The notes: a model not told the origin generated them from the sequence alone. A stretch of DNA of 64,000 bases from Gymnopus androsaceus JB14 (GCA_009733575.1 ML769569.1:1-64000); one strand, 5' to 3'. Counted from the first letter of the stretch, positions 44,890 to 57,498 are shown. Numbers and translations are program-made.

Positions 44890-47800
44890 ATGCCCCGCAA
44901 ATCCAAAACCCCATTTCGTCATTGTCGATGTGATACTTGTTCAAAGGATAGCCCACAGGGGCTGCTAATTCCTGCACATACCTTCGTTATACATAGTCGT
45001 CAGCAGCGAATTCGAAATGCTCTCGGCTCCGCGGAAGCAACGATGAACATGTCAGAGGATGCTCCTGCAGTGGGCTCCGCAGAAGCAACGATAAACCCCG
45101 ATTCCAGCCTTGCAGACATGGCAGACGACAAAGACGATGCTCCTGGTGCAGAGACCGCCAAGGATTTCCGACAGCACAGATCTACGAGCTCTGATGCCGA
45201 CTATCTGCTTAGCATTGAAGCAGATATAGAGGCCCAAATGTCTACTTTGTACTCGGAATTTACTCTGGAATTCCTGCACAATCCGTCCCCAGACACTCCG
45301 TTCCGATACCCAGATCCCACAACACTTGGCCTCTTCAACTCGGGGTACTTTTCCTTGAAGACAAATAAGGCCTGCAACCGCAGATTTCTCGAGATCGAGT
45401 CCCACATCTGTGGCCTGTGGCAGCAGATGGAGAAGCTTCCACCCGAAGGACGTTCGGAGAGGCTGGAAGATTCACTCCATCATGCGCTGACCACCATCCA
45501 CCGATTGAAGAGTAAACACTGGACGGATCAGGCCTATCCCAACGGACCTTTGGGAAGGAGTTTCAACAATCGTACGTCGCTCTGTTTATATTCGTTCTTC
45601 CACTAAATGAAAATAAAAACTTCTTAGTTCGTCACTTTAGAGGATGGGCACAACTTCGCAATCAGTCGGAACTCACCGCCAATTGTACAGCAGCGCTGAT
45701 AATCTATATCAAATTTCAAACGCCAGTCCGTAAAATGCACGTCATATTGGCTTTGCAACGTTGGATTACGGAGAAGAGGACAAGTAGCAGCTCGGCTCAT
45801 GTTGGCTCAAAGCCTATTGCGTCGCAGATACCAAAGAATATAAACACCATTGTCGATCATTACAGTATCGATCCCACAACCCGCACTTTTATATGCTGCT
45901 CCCAGTGCTTCGCTATCCTACCATTGACAAACAATAATGTCGCTGCTGCCAGATCCGCCTATATCGCCCAACAGCCTTTGCCATCATGCAAGGTCCAGTC
46001 AGCTCCAGATTCTTTACCGTGCGGAAACCCGTTGTGGAAAATCCGCCGTATTGACGACAAATCCTTCGTGGTTCCCATCCAGAAGCAAGTATTTCAGGAC
46101 TTCAAGGACTGGTTGGGAAAGCTTCTAGCAACTCCAGGCGTAGAAGAAGAATTCTTGAACAACCCCCCTCTGGAATCCAACGTGACCAAAGATTTCAGAG
46201 ACTCACCCATTGTTCGCGCATTCAAAGGTTCCGATGGTTTGCCATATATCAGAGAGCCTTCGGGTACTCCACCAGACTTGCGGCTCATGATGAGTCTTGG
46301 GACTGACGGATTTCATCCGTTCAGTAACTCACGACGTGCTGCCACGGTGTCTTGCACCGCCATATATATGGTATTGCTTTCCCTCCCCGAACATCTAAGG
46401 TACCAGCAAAAGTACCTATATCTAGTCACAGTGTTATCTGGCTCGGTCCATAGCAACATCAACCACAGTTTAGCATGGTTGGTAGACCAAATTCTCCCAT
46501 TTTGGGAAGAAGGAGTTTACTACACTCGTACCGCCAAATACATCCTTGGTAGGAGAACATTCGTCGTAATTATTCCTATTTTCCGCGACACGGAGGCTGC
46601 GACTGAGATTTCAGGCTTTGCTTCCCACAGTCACCATAACTTCTGCCGCCGATGTCTCCTTCAATTAAAGGACATAGATAACTTAGATCCAGATACCTGG
46701 CCTTTGCGGGATGCTCAAACGCATAGAGAGATTGCATTGGAGTGGAAGAATAGTCCAGAGCCAGGACGGAAGGCACTTTTCGACAAACACGGAGTGCGTT
46801 ACACTGAGTTACTCAGGCTACCCTATATGGATCTCATCCTCTTCACCATCTTTGATGTTATGCACTTCGGAGATTTGGGCAACTTGCAGACTCACATTAT
46901 GGATATTTTCCAAGTTGACCATACCAAGCTGGGAGGTGAAGGTCTCGGCACCTCCACCAAGGATAATTATACGAAACCGTCAAATTCAACTATGCGCACC
47001 ATCTGGAATGTAATACGAGAGAACCGCAATCTTGATCCACAGCTTCGAAGATTAAATTTCGACGTTCTTCGGTATATCTGCTTTGCCTTGGGATTACGCA
47101 CGAATACGAGAAGAAATGCGAGCACGCTGGTGAAGCGAATTGTGGAATGGGTGAGGGTAGATCCTTTCTTTTGTCCTCCAATTCACCTCTCTTGATAGCG
47201 TGCCGACGTGAACGAAGATCAAATACCTACCATTCCTCGGCTAAACTACGCGAATGTGGTTCCCGAGGATGATGAGGAATCCAGGAATGGAACCGATGTG
47301 GTACTGTCCTCAATTTCGTTCTCCATTTACAATGACTTACCTCAATCCGTACCTCAATCCGTTTAAATTAGTCCGTCAACAGTGCAACAAGTTTCAATAC
47401 CGCAAATTCTTCCATCTTTACAATGGAAGTACCACCTCCACCACCAGTTACTCGGCCTTTCAATGCCCCAGTTCTTGCCTCTCGAGATAGTGAGTACAAT
47501 GACCTCAAGGCGCAGGTCAAAAACTTCAGTGGGCATTCGCCGGGTTACAAGGTCACCTCAAAGGTACTTCAAACCTTGTGTCAGGATCTGGGGATTCCGT
47601 TTGCACGATCGGACACAAAAATAATCATCATCAACCGCATTAGGTCATGGGTATGGGTGTTTTTCTTCTTCTAGTATTTGTGGTTTTCGAATGTTCAAAC
47701 GTCGTCCATAGCGCAAAGATCATGGCACACCAGATCGTTTGAATAATCCGGAGGATGCCATAGATTCTGTTCAATATGAGGTCTGCAAACGAAAGTTCGA

Positions 47801-49386
47801 AGCGAAGGAGCTTGCCAAAAGCACATTGGTAGGCTTCACAGTCGACATTCTTTGACGATTATGCCAGGAGTATCAAATACCCTTGAATAGTTACTCCCAC
47901 CAGAGAGCGAGTATAACGGCTGACGAGATGGCCAGGAGGCTGAAATTATGGGTACGTATTTGGTCTACTATATAACATTATATAACATTCATGTTACCGA
48001 TCTTCTTTCAGCGTCAAGAGCATCGTGATAGCATGGTAACACCTCTTGAAAGTCCCCGCGCTGTGATAGGAAAAAATGTTTTAGGGGAAGTTGACATAGA
48101 CAGGAAATGCACCCTACTCCCATCCTGGACCTCAACAGTTCGGGATAATTGGGGGACCCCAAGTGGAGGAACCTTGGGAGCTGATGAATGGCGAACTCTC
48201 TGCTTCATTCACTTGGTGGTCACTCTAATTCGTATCTGGGGATACGAGTATGAAGAAACCTCTCGCCATTTCCAGATGCTGCTAAATTATCTCGACCTGG
48301 TTCATGCTCTTCACGTTTTATACCTCCACGAAACATCTTCTCCACTGCAGGAATATTACTGTTCCCGCATGTTGCGATATCTGCACACAGTCATTACCTT
48401 ATTCCCGGACATCCAGTTGAAGCCCAATCACCATTATGCCATTCATGCCGCAGAAGATCTCAAACTAATGGGTCCCCCACATGCACGTAGCACTCCAGTA
48501 TTTGAGCGTGTCAACCTGAAATTGCGGGAAACAAACACCAACAAGCATTTGGGTCAGTTAGAATTGTTTATCTTGCGCCGTTCGTTTCATTCAGTTTTTT
48601 GTTTTAGGATCGGACGTCGAAGAGACAATGTTGAATTCCTTCTGTCGTCAGGGTAATCTTGACTTAATGTTGGAACACGATATGCAAGATCTTAAGCAGG
48701 TTGTGAATACTATGGATGCCATAAAGCGAGAAGATCGTCACGGTATGTTCGCCGGGACTGACTTGTTGATCTGGTCATCAACAGAGTTTTCATCGACACC
48801 GGTCCAGCTCTCAGAGCAGGATTTGGATCGCATTGTGGACCTACTCTGTCAGGTATACAATGTGGACCATTCTCATTGGTCCGGCAAAGTCTTTCGCAAT
48901 GCTTTCGATCTAGGAGGCATTGCAGTCGGTCGTGCCATTTATTCCCCAAAGCTTCTCGACAGTTCCATTGTTTTCACGGATGAAGGATGTATCTGTGCAG
49001 GAACAATTCTTCAAGTCATTTCTTACCCTCATCAAAACCCTCATCAAAACCCAAACCAGGATTCTGCCAACGCTATCTACCTCCGTATCCGTCCAATGGA
49101 ACCTATCAATCCTCAGTCCGACCTCTATCGGAAATTGAACTGCGGTTGGTTATGCGACTGCAATCCTCTAATGAGAGACAAGATTATCCCAATGGTAAAT
49201 CTAATATCACATTTTGCAAGGACGGACTTTCCAATAAGGGGTCAACTGGTCACTCACGTGTTACCTCTGGTGAAAGTAAGTTTCTGGAGACTTGAATGCA
49301 CAACATAAACGACTAATGCTGGACAGGTTTTTCATGGAAATCCATCTGGAAGACCGAATCCAGGTACCGGTCCCATGGAAGATTAG
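44890..49386 (+). CDS. tnp2/CACTA-type transposase with SAP-like motifs
   Basis: This is a transposase of the basidiomycete tnp2 family. The start is the ATG at 44,890, followed by a Cys-rich opening (CRCDTCSKDS). Exon 1 (44,890-45,571) and exon 2 (45,628-47,150) join in frame. Exon 2 holds the catalytic-type core: LMMSLGTDGFHPFSNSRRAA, LPEHLRYQQKYLYLVTVLSG, then GFASHSHHNFCRRC, ELLRLPYMDLILFTIFDVMH and FGDLGNLQTHIMDIF. Three SAP-like motifs follow (47,041-47,150; 47,541-47,650; 47,858-47,951), then the C-terminal domain (ADEWRTLCFIHLVVTLIRIW, LKPNHHYAIHAAEDLKLMGP, VEETMLNSFCRQGNLDLMLE at 48,000-48,660) and a tail ending at 49,386 after an intron at 49,276-49,326. A stop at about 47,366 and a doubtful splice near 47,837 leave the middle model uncertain. 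The copy may be damaged. Confidence 0.8.
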
Positions 49387-50303
49387 TTGTCAAGTTTTTG
49401 GAGGAGCAGCGATTGTATGTATTTACCACCGATAATTCAATATTGCAACTCGTGATTCCGAGGTGACATCGACAATCGTCAGATAGTAGATCACACGACG
49501 CAATGTGTAACTTCCGAGTCTACTTAGACTAACTCGGATCGGTCCCGATCTAGGTAGGTAGGTAGCTTCCGCGCTACACATATAGCGTCTGTATGCGTGC
49601 AGCGTACGTTTCCTTCGATGCTTATCTGCCTCGTACAACAGGGCAGCAGGAACTCCCAGGTTTTTAGACGCTTCAGGCAGTTTGATTGCAGGAAATCTTA
49701 TCAGCAATACTAATCAGCAGTTCATGATTAATCGATTGCAATAATTCCGCCTGCCCTAGCTCGACCTTCGCCCTCTACTAGATCATTACAGTACGGCTTT
49801 ATCTATTCCATGACCTCCCAGCAGCGTCCATTAAAACATTGTAGTAGTCGTAACGGCCGTAGTTGTGATAGTAGTCTTGGTGGTAGTCGTTGTAGTTGTA
49901 GTCTGAGCCGATCAGCTAATCTGAGGGGGCGCACTAGCCCGCACTCGAATATCATTAGCGGGTGGTTGAACTAGGGGGAGGCATCGGTTGAATGATTTTA
50001 TGAGGCAAAGGGCTCAAAACGGTCCTCCTGCAATGATTCCTGCAATAATTACCGGATCTATAAGGAAGAGCAAAATGACGTACATAATATACCGCGGAAG
50101 TTAGGCATCATGAACGTAGGAGACCGGGAAATAAGATTGGTGACAATCCTCCGCGTCACCATCGCTGTGTTCGCTCTAAGTCTTCGGGTTGAAAGTATCG
50201 CACCGACGATGAGTGAAGAGAACCTTCACTAGCAGAAATACATCGGATACAGCTCAAGGAAAACCGAGGCTGGTGAAAACTCGATTCCTCCATATCGCAA
50301 CCT
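49387..50303. other. Intergenic, low-complexity GTAGT tract
   Basis: No gene is supported. Bases about 49,840-49,905 are rich in GTAGT and GTTGTAGT triplet-like repeats. The region contains AT/GC-mixed unique sequence, and no inverted partner of the 44,100-44,890 region could be recognised. Confidence 0.4.
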
Positions 50304-50379
50304 TTACCTTGTGTCTCCGACACACCTCCTGCATCTGGAGGGTGAGACTCTGTGGCAGTTGGAGTTGAAGGATGATAGC

Positions 50380-51093
50380 CTAATTAAGGCAACCAATGAT
50401 GAGTACAGAGAGAATTCGAAAGCAGAAGTACACCTCACGATTAGACAGCTGGTTCCCAGACTTGCGTTTATGCTTTGATATACTCCGTGTACCGGTAATA
50501 GCGAAAGAGTTCCTCTTTTGTTCGATTGGATGGTATCCGACCAAAAATCCTTCCCAGATGCCATGTCGCTGCTTGAATGAATCTGCCCAGCGATGAGTAC
50601 CTCGGAAATTATCGATGCCAAGCGATGCTGCAATGTCGTGGGCTTTTTGGATGAGCTTAGCATTCGTAAATGGACCATAGGCAAGCCCTTCCCTGAACCC
50701 CACTAGATCAACCGACGGATCAGGAAGGCTTATACAATAGTCTGCACTGGATTCCTTCAGCCATCATTGCAACTCCTGCTCTATTCCCCGAAGCGGGGGT
50801 GGTGGAAGGCGTTTTGCTCTTCCGTCACCGTCCGCATTCAACCACTTTTCCTTGTTCCGCAAGGTGTTGCTGATAGTCTTGGGGTCTACTGCATAATCTT
50901 GAGCAATGATACAGTATTTCTCGTCCAGATTGGAAAGATGACGTTCACAAATTGCTTTACGCTCTGCAATGGTAAGCCACCGATATGACCGACGGGTAGT
51001 CAAATGGGGTACCGATACAGGAGTTTTACTACTCGTGGAATTCGGGATGGAGGTAGGTTGTGGCTCCGAAAGCTGAAAATTGTGTCGAGACAT
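50380..51093 (-). pseudogene. CENP-B/pogo-type HTH protein broken by one stop
   Basis: The minus-strand start is the ATG at 51,093. After a Ser/Pro-rich leader, residues about 38-90 form a first helix-turn-helix (LTIAERKAICERHLSNLDEK and then DPKTISNTLRNKEKWLN), as in the psq/CENP-B N-terminal domain. An in-frame TGA at 50,764-50,766 follows ELQ. The same frame continues with WLKESSADY and a second HTH typical of CENP-B/Tc5 (NAKLIQKAHDIAASLGIDNF, then RGTHRWADSFKQRHGI), ending at 50,380. No DDE catalytic domain follows. It is probably a remnant of a pogo/Fot-type transposase or a domesticated DNA-binding derivative, now carrying a single nonsense change. Confidence 0.7.
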
Positions 51094-52569
51094 CTAGTTC
51101 AGAGACTAGGAGAGAAAGTGATAGAAACGATAAATCTCAGGTGACATGAGAGAAAGGAGAGAAACTTGTCTGCATGGTTGTTTCTCAAGAGTGACGTTAC
51201 AGTAATTCATTCCCTGGCTAATCTTCTGGCCCTCGTCCGACTTGAACACTGCGGCGCAGACATCATTACATTCAGCGAAAACATTTCAACAAACTCGACT
51301 CAAAATTATACAACTAAGAATGGGTGGGATATTATGGTGTTCATTGCAAGGTTGCATCCAAATCGGATATATGCCCAATCTCTGCGGAGGAGATTGCTTC
51401 GCACTTCCGCTGCCTCAACCTCCATCTTCTTTTTTTCCTTCTTCAGATCCAATGCCGTGTCTGCGTGCTGGACAGCTGACTTGAGAAATACATGAGCTAA
51501 ATGCTCATGGGTGGCGATTATCAGTATCAATTTGCGTGTCGATCCGGCGAGCTTCCACTTCTCGCTCGCGTTTTCGCAACAGCGAGCTCGCGCTGTAGAA
51601 GGGCCGAGCTATTCAAGCGTTTGTTGTGAATGGACTGGAACTGCATACACAAAAATAAGTAACTAGTTTAGCTGCGCAGTGAAAAGGTTCGTCACAATTT
51701 TATAGAGTTGATAGGTGACAATGCCAAATGCAACCGCAACCCCAGCACGCTTTGCGGTCTCAGTGCTGCTACGTCCACCAATGTGAGAAGCTCGCTAGCG
51801 TTGTAAACCCGTCCCGAGGGATCGAAATTTGCTCTCGATCATAGGCGAGGTAGGGGAAGAAGACGTAGGACAAGTGCTGGTTTGCGCAACTAATTGCATC
51901 GTAAATGAACGACAGCGTATCCAAGACCTTCAAATATGAATATGCTGCCCCGAATTCCCACATCCATCCGTACTTAACTTATGTTCCCTGATTGTACCGG
52001 ATCTAAGCTTCCGAATTGCGCATCGGTCCAGGCACAGATCTGTCAAAGCTTTCAATTTCATTTGAATTGGTGGCTGTGAAAGTATGCATAATTAAAGTTT
52101 CATAGAAGCCCACAAGTATACATATGGGTCCATATACCCAGCTTTGACCTCTCAACCGCCAGCTAGATAAAATAAAAATAAATAAAAAAGTAATTGGATG
52201 TAGAGATAGTTTTATCATCGTATCAGTTATTCACATACACATTTTCAACACATGTACGGTCTTCCTTGCATCGTGTCCTTTTTCATCATGGGGCCGTCAA
52301 AGATAATTCTACGCACCAGTACCTCATTTTTTTTCTCCGCCGATAATCGCCACCGAGATTGACATTTAATCTCCCAATAGATGCCGATGAGCCTTGTGCT
52401 ACGGGTAAATGTTGCTTTTGCTTTCCGGATATTCAATCAGATGTGCACATACGGCAGGACCTCTGAGACTCATGCATGGTCGGAGCACCGAACTCAAGCT
52501 TTAAAACTTAACCTTTAAATCCAAAGGATTTTATTCACTCTTCGAGTCCCAATTTTTTTTTTGCTTTCC
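51094..52569. other. Intergenic with weak open frames
   Basis: Small minus-strand open frames occur (51,530-51,306, with a charged helix ALDLKKEKKKMEVEAAEVRS; 51,963-51,769; 52,218-52,003). None has a recognisable domain or a confirmed splice partner. The charged-helix piece may be a scrap of a transposon protein. No RNA gene was seen. Confidence 0.35.
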
Positions 52570-53230
52570 ATGAGCCGACGATCTTCCACCTCTTCTCAGC
52601 GCGGACGCGGCTCAACTGCGTTCACCCTGTTACCCGTTTCTCAACAAGGGCCCTCTTCCGTAAGAGTTCACGCAATGTTTCAGATCGAGCTACTGACTCC
52701 TTTCGTTTTCAAGTATGTAACCTCAATCTTTGGACTCTACTTTGGCCTTGAAAATGCACGTCCGGAAGGACGGTTTTTTCGTGCAAAAACTGTTGAATTA
52801 CCAGACTCGGGGTCGATCAAACACACCGTGAAATTCGATTCTGTGTTTGGAGCAGAATTTCGTGATGAACGGATCTTTACCGCCCTTGTCGTTCTAGAGG
52901 GTTGTCGGTATGTTGTGGCAGGCCCTTACAAGGCTGCCCTGGATGACTACAACATGGCCATTCATGGCATCGGATGCGATGGAGAATACAAAGGAGATCT
53001 GGCAATCTTCTTCCTTCCGGTTTTCGATAGAAGGAGATTTTTGGCAGGAGTACCTCGACACCGTACTTCCGCCGACAGGCAGGACGTCCTCGAGAAAGTG
53101 GTCTCTGTGTAAGCATTTTAGTTTTAGCTATTCCTCACACGTCGCCTCACAAAAAACGTGCAGATTCACAAACAATGTTCGTCAGCATGTCGAACACGGT
53201 GGTCCCCTGAAGCGCCTTCTGAGAGCATGA
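52570..53230 (+). CDS. Hypothetical protein, 201 residues
   Basis: Two exons (52,570-53,108 and 53,164-53,230) with a 55-base intron give one uninterrupted frame. The start is the ATG at 52,570 (MSRRSSTSSQRGRGS), since the bases before it are a T-rich leader. The N-terminus is Ser/Arg-rich. The body contains alternating strand-like segments (FFRAKTVELPDSGSIKHTVK, ERIFTALVVLEGCRYVVAGP) and a C-terminal basic end (EHGGPLKRLLRA). There is no signal peptide or membrane span, and I do not recognise the family. The exact fit of the splice suggests a real gene. Confidence 0.6.
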
Positions 53231-53403
53231 GAGAGAGAGTACAAGCGGTCTGTGAAATACAACTTAAGGCTCGCTATGTAGATAGAGCTACGCCTTTAAC
53301 GAAGAACTCATATAGCTCTGTCGGGATACTTCACATGTAATAGTTTGCAATCGTATAAATGTAACGTGTCAATCAATGACAAGCTCAACACCATTCAGAG
53401 TTC

Positions 53404-54514
53404 ATTTTCATACTCCCCCCCCAGCATACACGAAGATTGAGACCATGAATACTGAGACCATATCCTTGATGATTGAAACAATCCACCAAAGTAAGAATGC
53501 CGAGATAAAGGTACCGAGCAGGATGGTGGTTTCTACGACAGCAGGTGACAGGTAAAGCTAGACAGCGGGTTAACACACAAGTAGTCGCCAGTCACAGCAT
53601 AAGGAAGTCTCACTGCATTGTCGGCCCGCCTCCTCTGCAAACTCGGCCTAGGTCTGTAATATTGCAGCAACCCAAATACGGCGATGGCTACGGAAAAAAA
53701 CCCAATTCGGTTGATGGGCGGCTCGCTCTCAAGAATTATCCACATCCTCCAAAGCAGTCTGCCATTTAGTAGGACGTAGCTGAGTACTCCTACTTGGAAA
53801 GCTCTTTTACGAAGCTTAAGGCCAACAACCTATCGGGTATTGAACAAGGTAGTCATTCAGCATAGCGAAGAGATGGCTCACGATAACAGAAGTGATGCCT
53901 CGCAGACGGTCCACTGACGAGAGAGAAGTTGCTTCTGGCTGGAATTGATCGAGGATCTCCTCTATTCTCTGTCTTTCAGTTTCCAAGAATGTCATGTGGC
54001 ATCGCATATGGTCCAGTAACTCCAGGATGTATTGGTTGCCTTCGACAATCTCCTGGGGTAAGTGTGTGATCTCGCCTTCTCCGCCCTGCGTGGATACGGA
54101 CGAGCTTACTGCTCGGTCTCAAGATCCTTGAGATTTTCTCCACCCTCCGGGTGTACGGAGTTGTCCAACTGAGTGTCTTGAGACTGAGATTGAATCTATA
54201 TGCCTCATAAACTCAAAGACGCTGAATAACTTATACACTTACTAGAGTGTCTTGAGACTGAGATTGAATCTATATGCCTCATAAACTCAAAGACGCTGAA
54301 TAACTTATACACTTACTAGTTCTTTTGTCTTTTCTGGCTCCGCCACAGAGTTAATCACAGGCGCTTCCTGCTCAGAAAGTGTCTATAGCAAGGTTAACAA
54401 ATCTTCAAGACATGCATAGACCATATCAATGAGACTAACTTGGTAGCGGTTGGTTTTAGCCATGTTATCCACAAGCATTTCCCACAAAGCTGATCTCGAG
54501 CCCTCCCCTGTCAT
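53404..54514 (-). CDS. Membrane protein with duplicated mini-exon, unknown
   Basis: The minus-strand start is the ATG at 54,514 (MTGEGSRSALWEMLVDNMAK). An exon ending AEPEKTKEL is followed by a 27-base exon (IQSQSQDTL) and then an exon starting with the same residues (IQSQSQDTQ). The two introns before these exons are identical at 47 bases. Next come a helical domain (RQRIEEILDQFQPEATSLSS, about 53,975) and VIVSHLFAMLNDYL. After a one-base frame change near 53,830, LKLRKRAFQVGVLSYVLLNG leads to a membrane span (RIGFFSVAIAVFGLLQYY), and a last exon adds another span (TILLGTFISAFLLWWIVSII) before a stop near 53,404. It seems to be a C-terminally anchored membrane protein. It is divergent from the WD40 gene with 184 bases between starts. 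The frame change makes full function uncertain. Confidence 0.55.
54171..54318. repeat. 74-base tandem duplication containing exon plus intron
   Basis: Two identical 74-base copies (54,171-54,244 and 54,245-54,318). Each contains, on the minus strand, a 47-base intron (GTAAGTGTATAAG to CATATAG) followed by a 27-base coding segment. The doubling adds one mini-exon and one intron to the membrane-protein gene while keeping the frame. Confidence 0.95.
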
Positions 54515-54698
54515 GAACCTAGTCGGGAAGAAAGAAGGTGAGATTATCCGATACTTGAATACCGTATGCATATGTACAGCGTGCGAGATATTGATAGTAG
54601 TGCTCAGCTCGATTCGCACATGCATGGCCTCGTGTCTGCCATGTGTAGTTAGTCCAGGTGCATATATACAAGCGAAACCTTTTTGGGTCACCATAACC

Positions 54699-56860
54699 AT
54701 GACCTACACTCCGCTAGCCACTATTTCTGCTGCTACCGATGGCATTAACGAATCTAGCCTTTTCCGAAGACGGTAGGCACCTTGCAAGTGCTGGCGATGA
54801 CAAATACCTGCGGGTGTTTGACATTCAAAGAAAATTTTCGACGATCTGGCAATTCAAAGGTGAAATCGAGTTCACTGCGGTTGCTTGGATCGGGAAGGAC
54901 CTGTTTGCCGGGTCAATGAACAGGAGAGCTTTACATCTTTCCTCGCATTTTCGTGAGTCGGACTGTCGTGGTTGATCTAATATTGATCAAAGAAACGGCA
55001 GCACTGGATCAAACCTGATCAACAGATAGTTCACGAATTCTTCTCACCCATGGCAAGCATTGAGAGCAGCCCCTCTGGTAGCCAAATTTTGGTATGCGCG
55101 GGTGGAGACATTGCTCTGATCAGAAGGGGTTCGTACAACATGAATATGAACTGTATTTCCAAAGATTAACGATTCATATAGATCGCGGAAAGTGGTACCT
55201 TCGAGAGGAGCTTCAACAACCAACATTTGGCGAACCCGAATCTTTTGATGAACCTCCTTTGATCGCAACAGGTGCTCACTTTATCGAGGATGAGCGAGCA
55301 TGTATTGTTTCATACTTACATCATGGAATCTGGTAGGTTTTCGAACAATGATTTTTGCACAATCTACCAATTTTACTGATTTTTACAGGAAATTCTATTT
55401 TGAGACGGGTAGCAGTATGCAGATTCGAGCTTTAGGTGAAAAGATGTATGTAAAGATCCTATACGACTAGCTTCTCTCGTTCGATTTTCAGAGGATTTTC
55501 TATGCTATCAGAAGATTGCAGTGGTGTCGCGGTCACAAACATTCGTACCGGCATTGACTGGTACAAGATATCAGCAAAGAGTCTGAAGAAGACGAGCTCA
55601 ACCTTTGAGCCCCAGCCAAAAGAGTCAAATATTCCCGTGCCTGTTCTCTTTATCCACAACGGGAAATCTCTCCTTATGGCCGGTACGAGAGGTTATTGCA
55701 CAATATTCGACGCTAAGGAGGGCCGTTGGATACAAACTCTGAAACACGGTGCAGGTGAGTAAATCTCTCTTTGTGTCTCTACCGACCCCGTTAATTGTTG
55801 CATTGGTGTTCAGAAAACACTTGGATCACAGCGATAGTTGGTTTGCTTCCTGGAATGAGGATGACCATCTGCTGACAAACTAATAGGCCTATGTTCAGCT
55901 CCCAGGGAAACGACGCCTAATTGCAACTGGCGATGGAAATCTAGCAGAACGCACAAAGATTCGGTTATGGATTCAAGATTCTAAGGAAGATCAATTTGTC
56001 GGGTGGAGTTGTACGAGGTTATCTTTAGGCTTGGTACGAACGTACTTTTTCTCGAATGAAGCTATTGACCAAGCCAACTAAAGGCGCGGGTATCCATTAC
56101 GGTTGCCAAGAATACCCTGATGATTCTGGGTTTGCTTGCTGTCTGCGTCGCTTTGCAGAAAGACAAAGCCAAAGATCTGTTGTCTGTTATACGTACATGG
56201 CCCCACCGATTTGATTCAACTGTTGAGGTTTCTTCGTTGAACCTGGAAACGTCCTTTCTCCCCTCGTCGCCAGCGGACTCAATCTTCAGTGCAACCTCTC
56301 GAGCTACCACTGTTTCCGCCTCACCGTTGGTTTTTGCTTCCATGGAAGGAGCGAGCCATCCATCAGACTCTGTCAGTGTAGCATTGCCAGCCCCTTCTTC
56401 CCAGCCTTCGGAACCAGACATTTTTCCTGCTTCGTCTTCATTTATCGCTCCACTCCAAGTCCATACCAGCGATCAATTTACTACAGAATATTCATTTTCC
56501 AATTTGGTCCCAACTCTTTCCCTGTCTCTTCAGTCTATGGGCAGTGTTCCTCCAGATTCTCCCTCGACCGATTCATTTTCAATCGTTGTATCTTTAGACA
56601 CATTCACAACTTCCCTTGAGGATCTCCCCATGGACAAAAGCCATTCTTCAGAATCTTCTTCCGATTCTTCTGCTATAGATGTATCTGTTGACATCTTCAC
56701 TACTTCCCTCGCGGAGGACTCGACCTCAGACTCACCGGTCTCTATTTCCACGACTGTCGCTTCTTCCTCGCCTGCCACTATGAGCAAGTACGAACAATTT
56801 TCTTCAGCTTTGGAGGCCCTGTTTCAGGTAGGTTTTCGGTATCATTTATTTAACAAATAA
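54699..56860 (+). pseudogene. WD40 repeat protein with C-terminal membrane anchor (frameshifted)
   Basis: A beta-propeller protein in many exons. It starts MTYTPLATISAATDGIN (54,699) and continues in the +1 frame as LAFSEDGRHLASAGDDKYLR then VFDI (a clear WD repeat). A second +1 shift near 54,922 gives GELYIFPRI. Later exons encode SPMASIESSPSGSQILVCAG (55,050), WYLREELQQPTFGEPESFDE (55,195), ISAKSLKKTSSTFEPQPKES (55,570), FIHNGKSLLMAGTRGYCTIF (55,650) and YVQLPGKRRLIATGDGNL (55,890). The last exon has a hydrophobic span (NTLMILGLLAVCVAL, 56,115) and a long Ser/Thr/Pro tail to 56,860. Two frameshifts in the first exon suggest decay or indel errors. Part of it is copied at 34,038-34,289. Confidence 0.7.
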
Positions 56861-57498
56861 ATGCTAATTTTTCCGCAAACAGTAAGCTTTTTTGTCGATT
56901 CAATACAACTGGGCTCTGGTTCCAGACAAGATATTCAATGATCGTCATCTTTGTTCCGGGATTCCACTTACTACTATGTTTAACATACTATAGGTACCTT
57001 ATGTACATCTAAATAGAGAGGATTATCTTCAAGTAGTCAAATTTTCGTTAACATGCAGTCGCACAAGAGAATCTTCTGCCTTCGAAGAGCAGTACAATCG
57101 TGGCTCTCACACTGGTTGCTGGAATAGCAAAGTCGTAGGCCAGTTCGCGCTAGTGAAAAATGACCAGCATCAAGCTAGAAGCAGATTTACATCGAAGCTG
57201 GCCAATGCAGCCTGTCAACACCACACTGGTATTAATGATTTTTGGGAAGGTTTGACCTTATAGATAAGTACGAAGACAAAAGGTTAGGTGTTTGGGAACG
57301 AGACATAATGAGATTATATCTGTAAAGGGCTTGAAACGACACATGGATGAGATTATAGGTACACACCTCGTCTAAACTCAAGCGTTCTCATGTCATCTCA
57401 AAATTCTCAATTATTTGAGGCCTTGAGCCTTCATAGACGTGTTGGAAAATATGTGCATTTTATGTATATACGTGTACGAGCACTCGACGTATGGACGA
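56861..57498. other. Intergenic, nothing identified
   Basis: No coding frame, RNA gene or repeat is evident between the end of the WD40 gene and palindrome 3. Confidence 0.5.

Noticed and set aside
44061..49740. CACTA-type terminal repeats around the tnp2 gene
   Set aside because: I looked for CACTA and matching TAGTG tips on both sides but found no convincing inverted pair, so the element's limits are not claimed.
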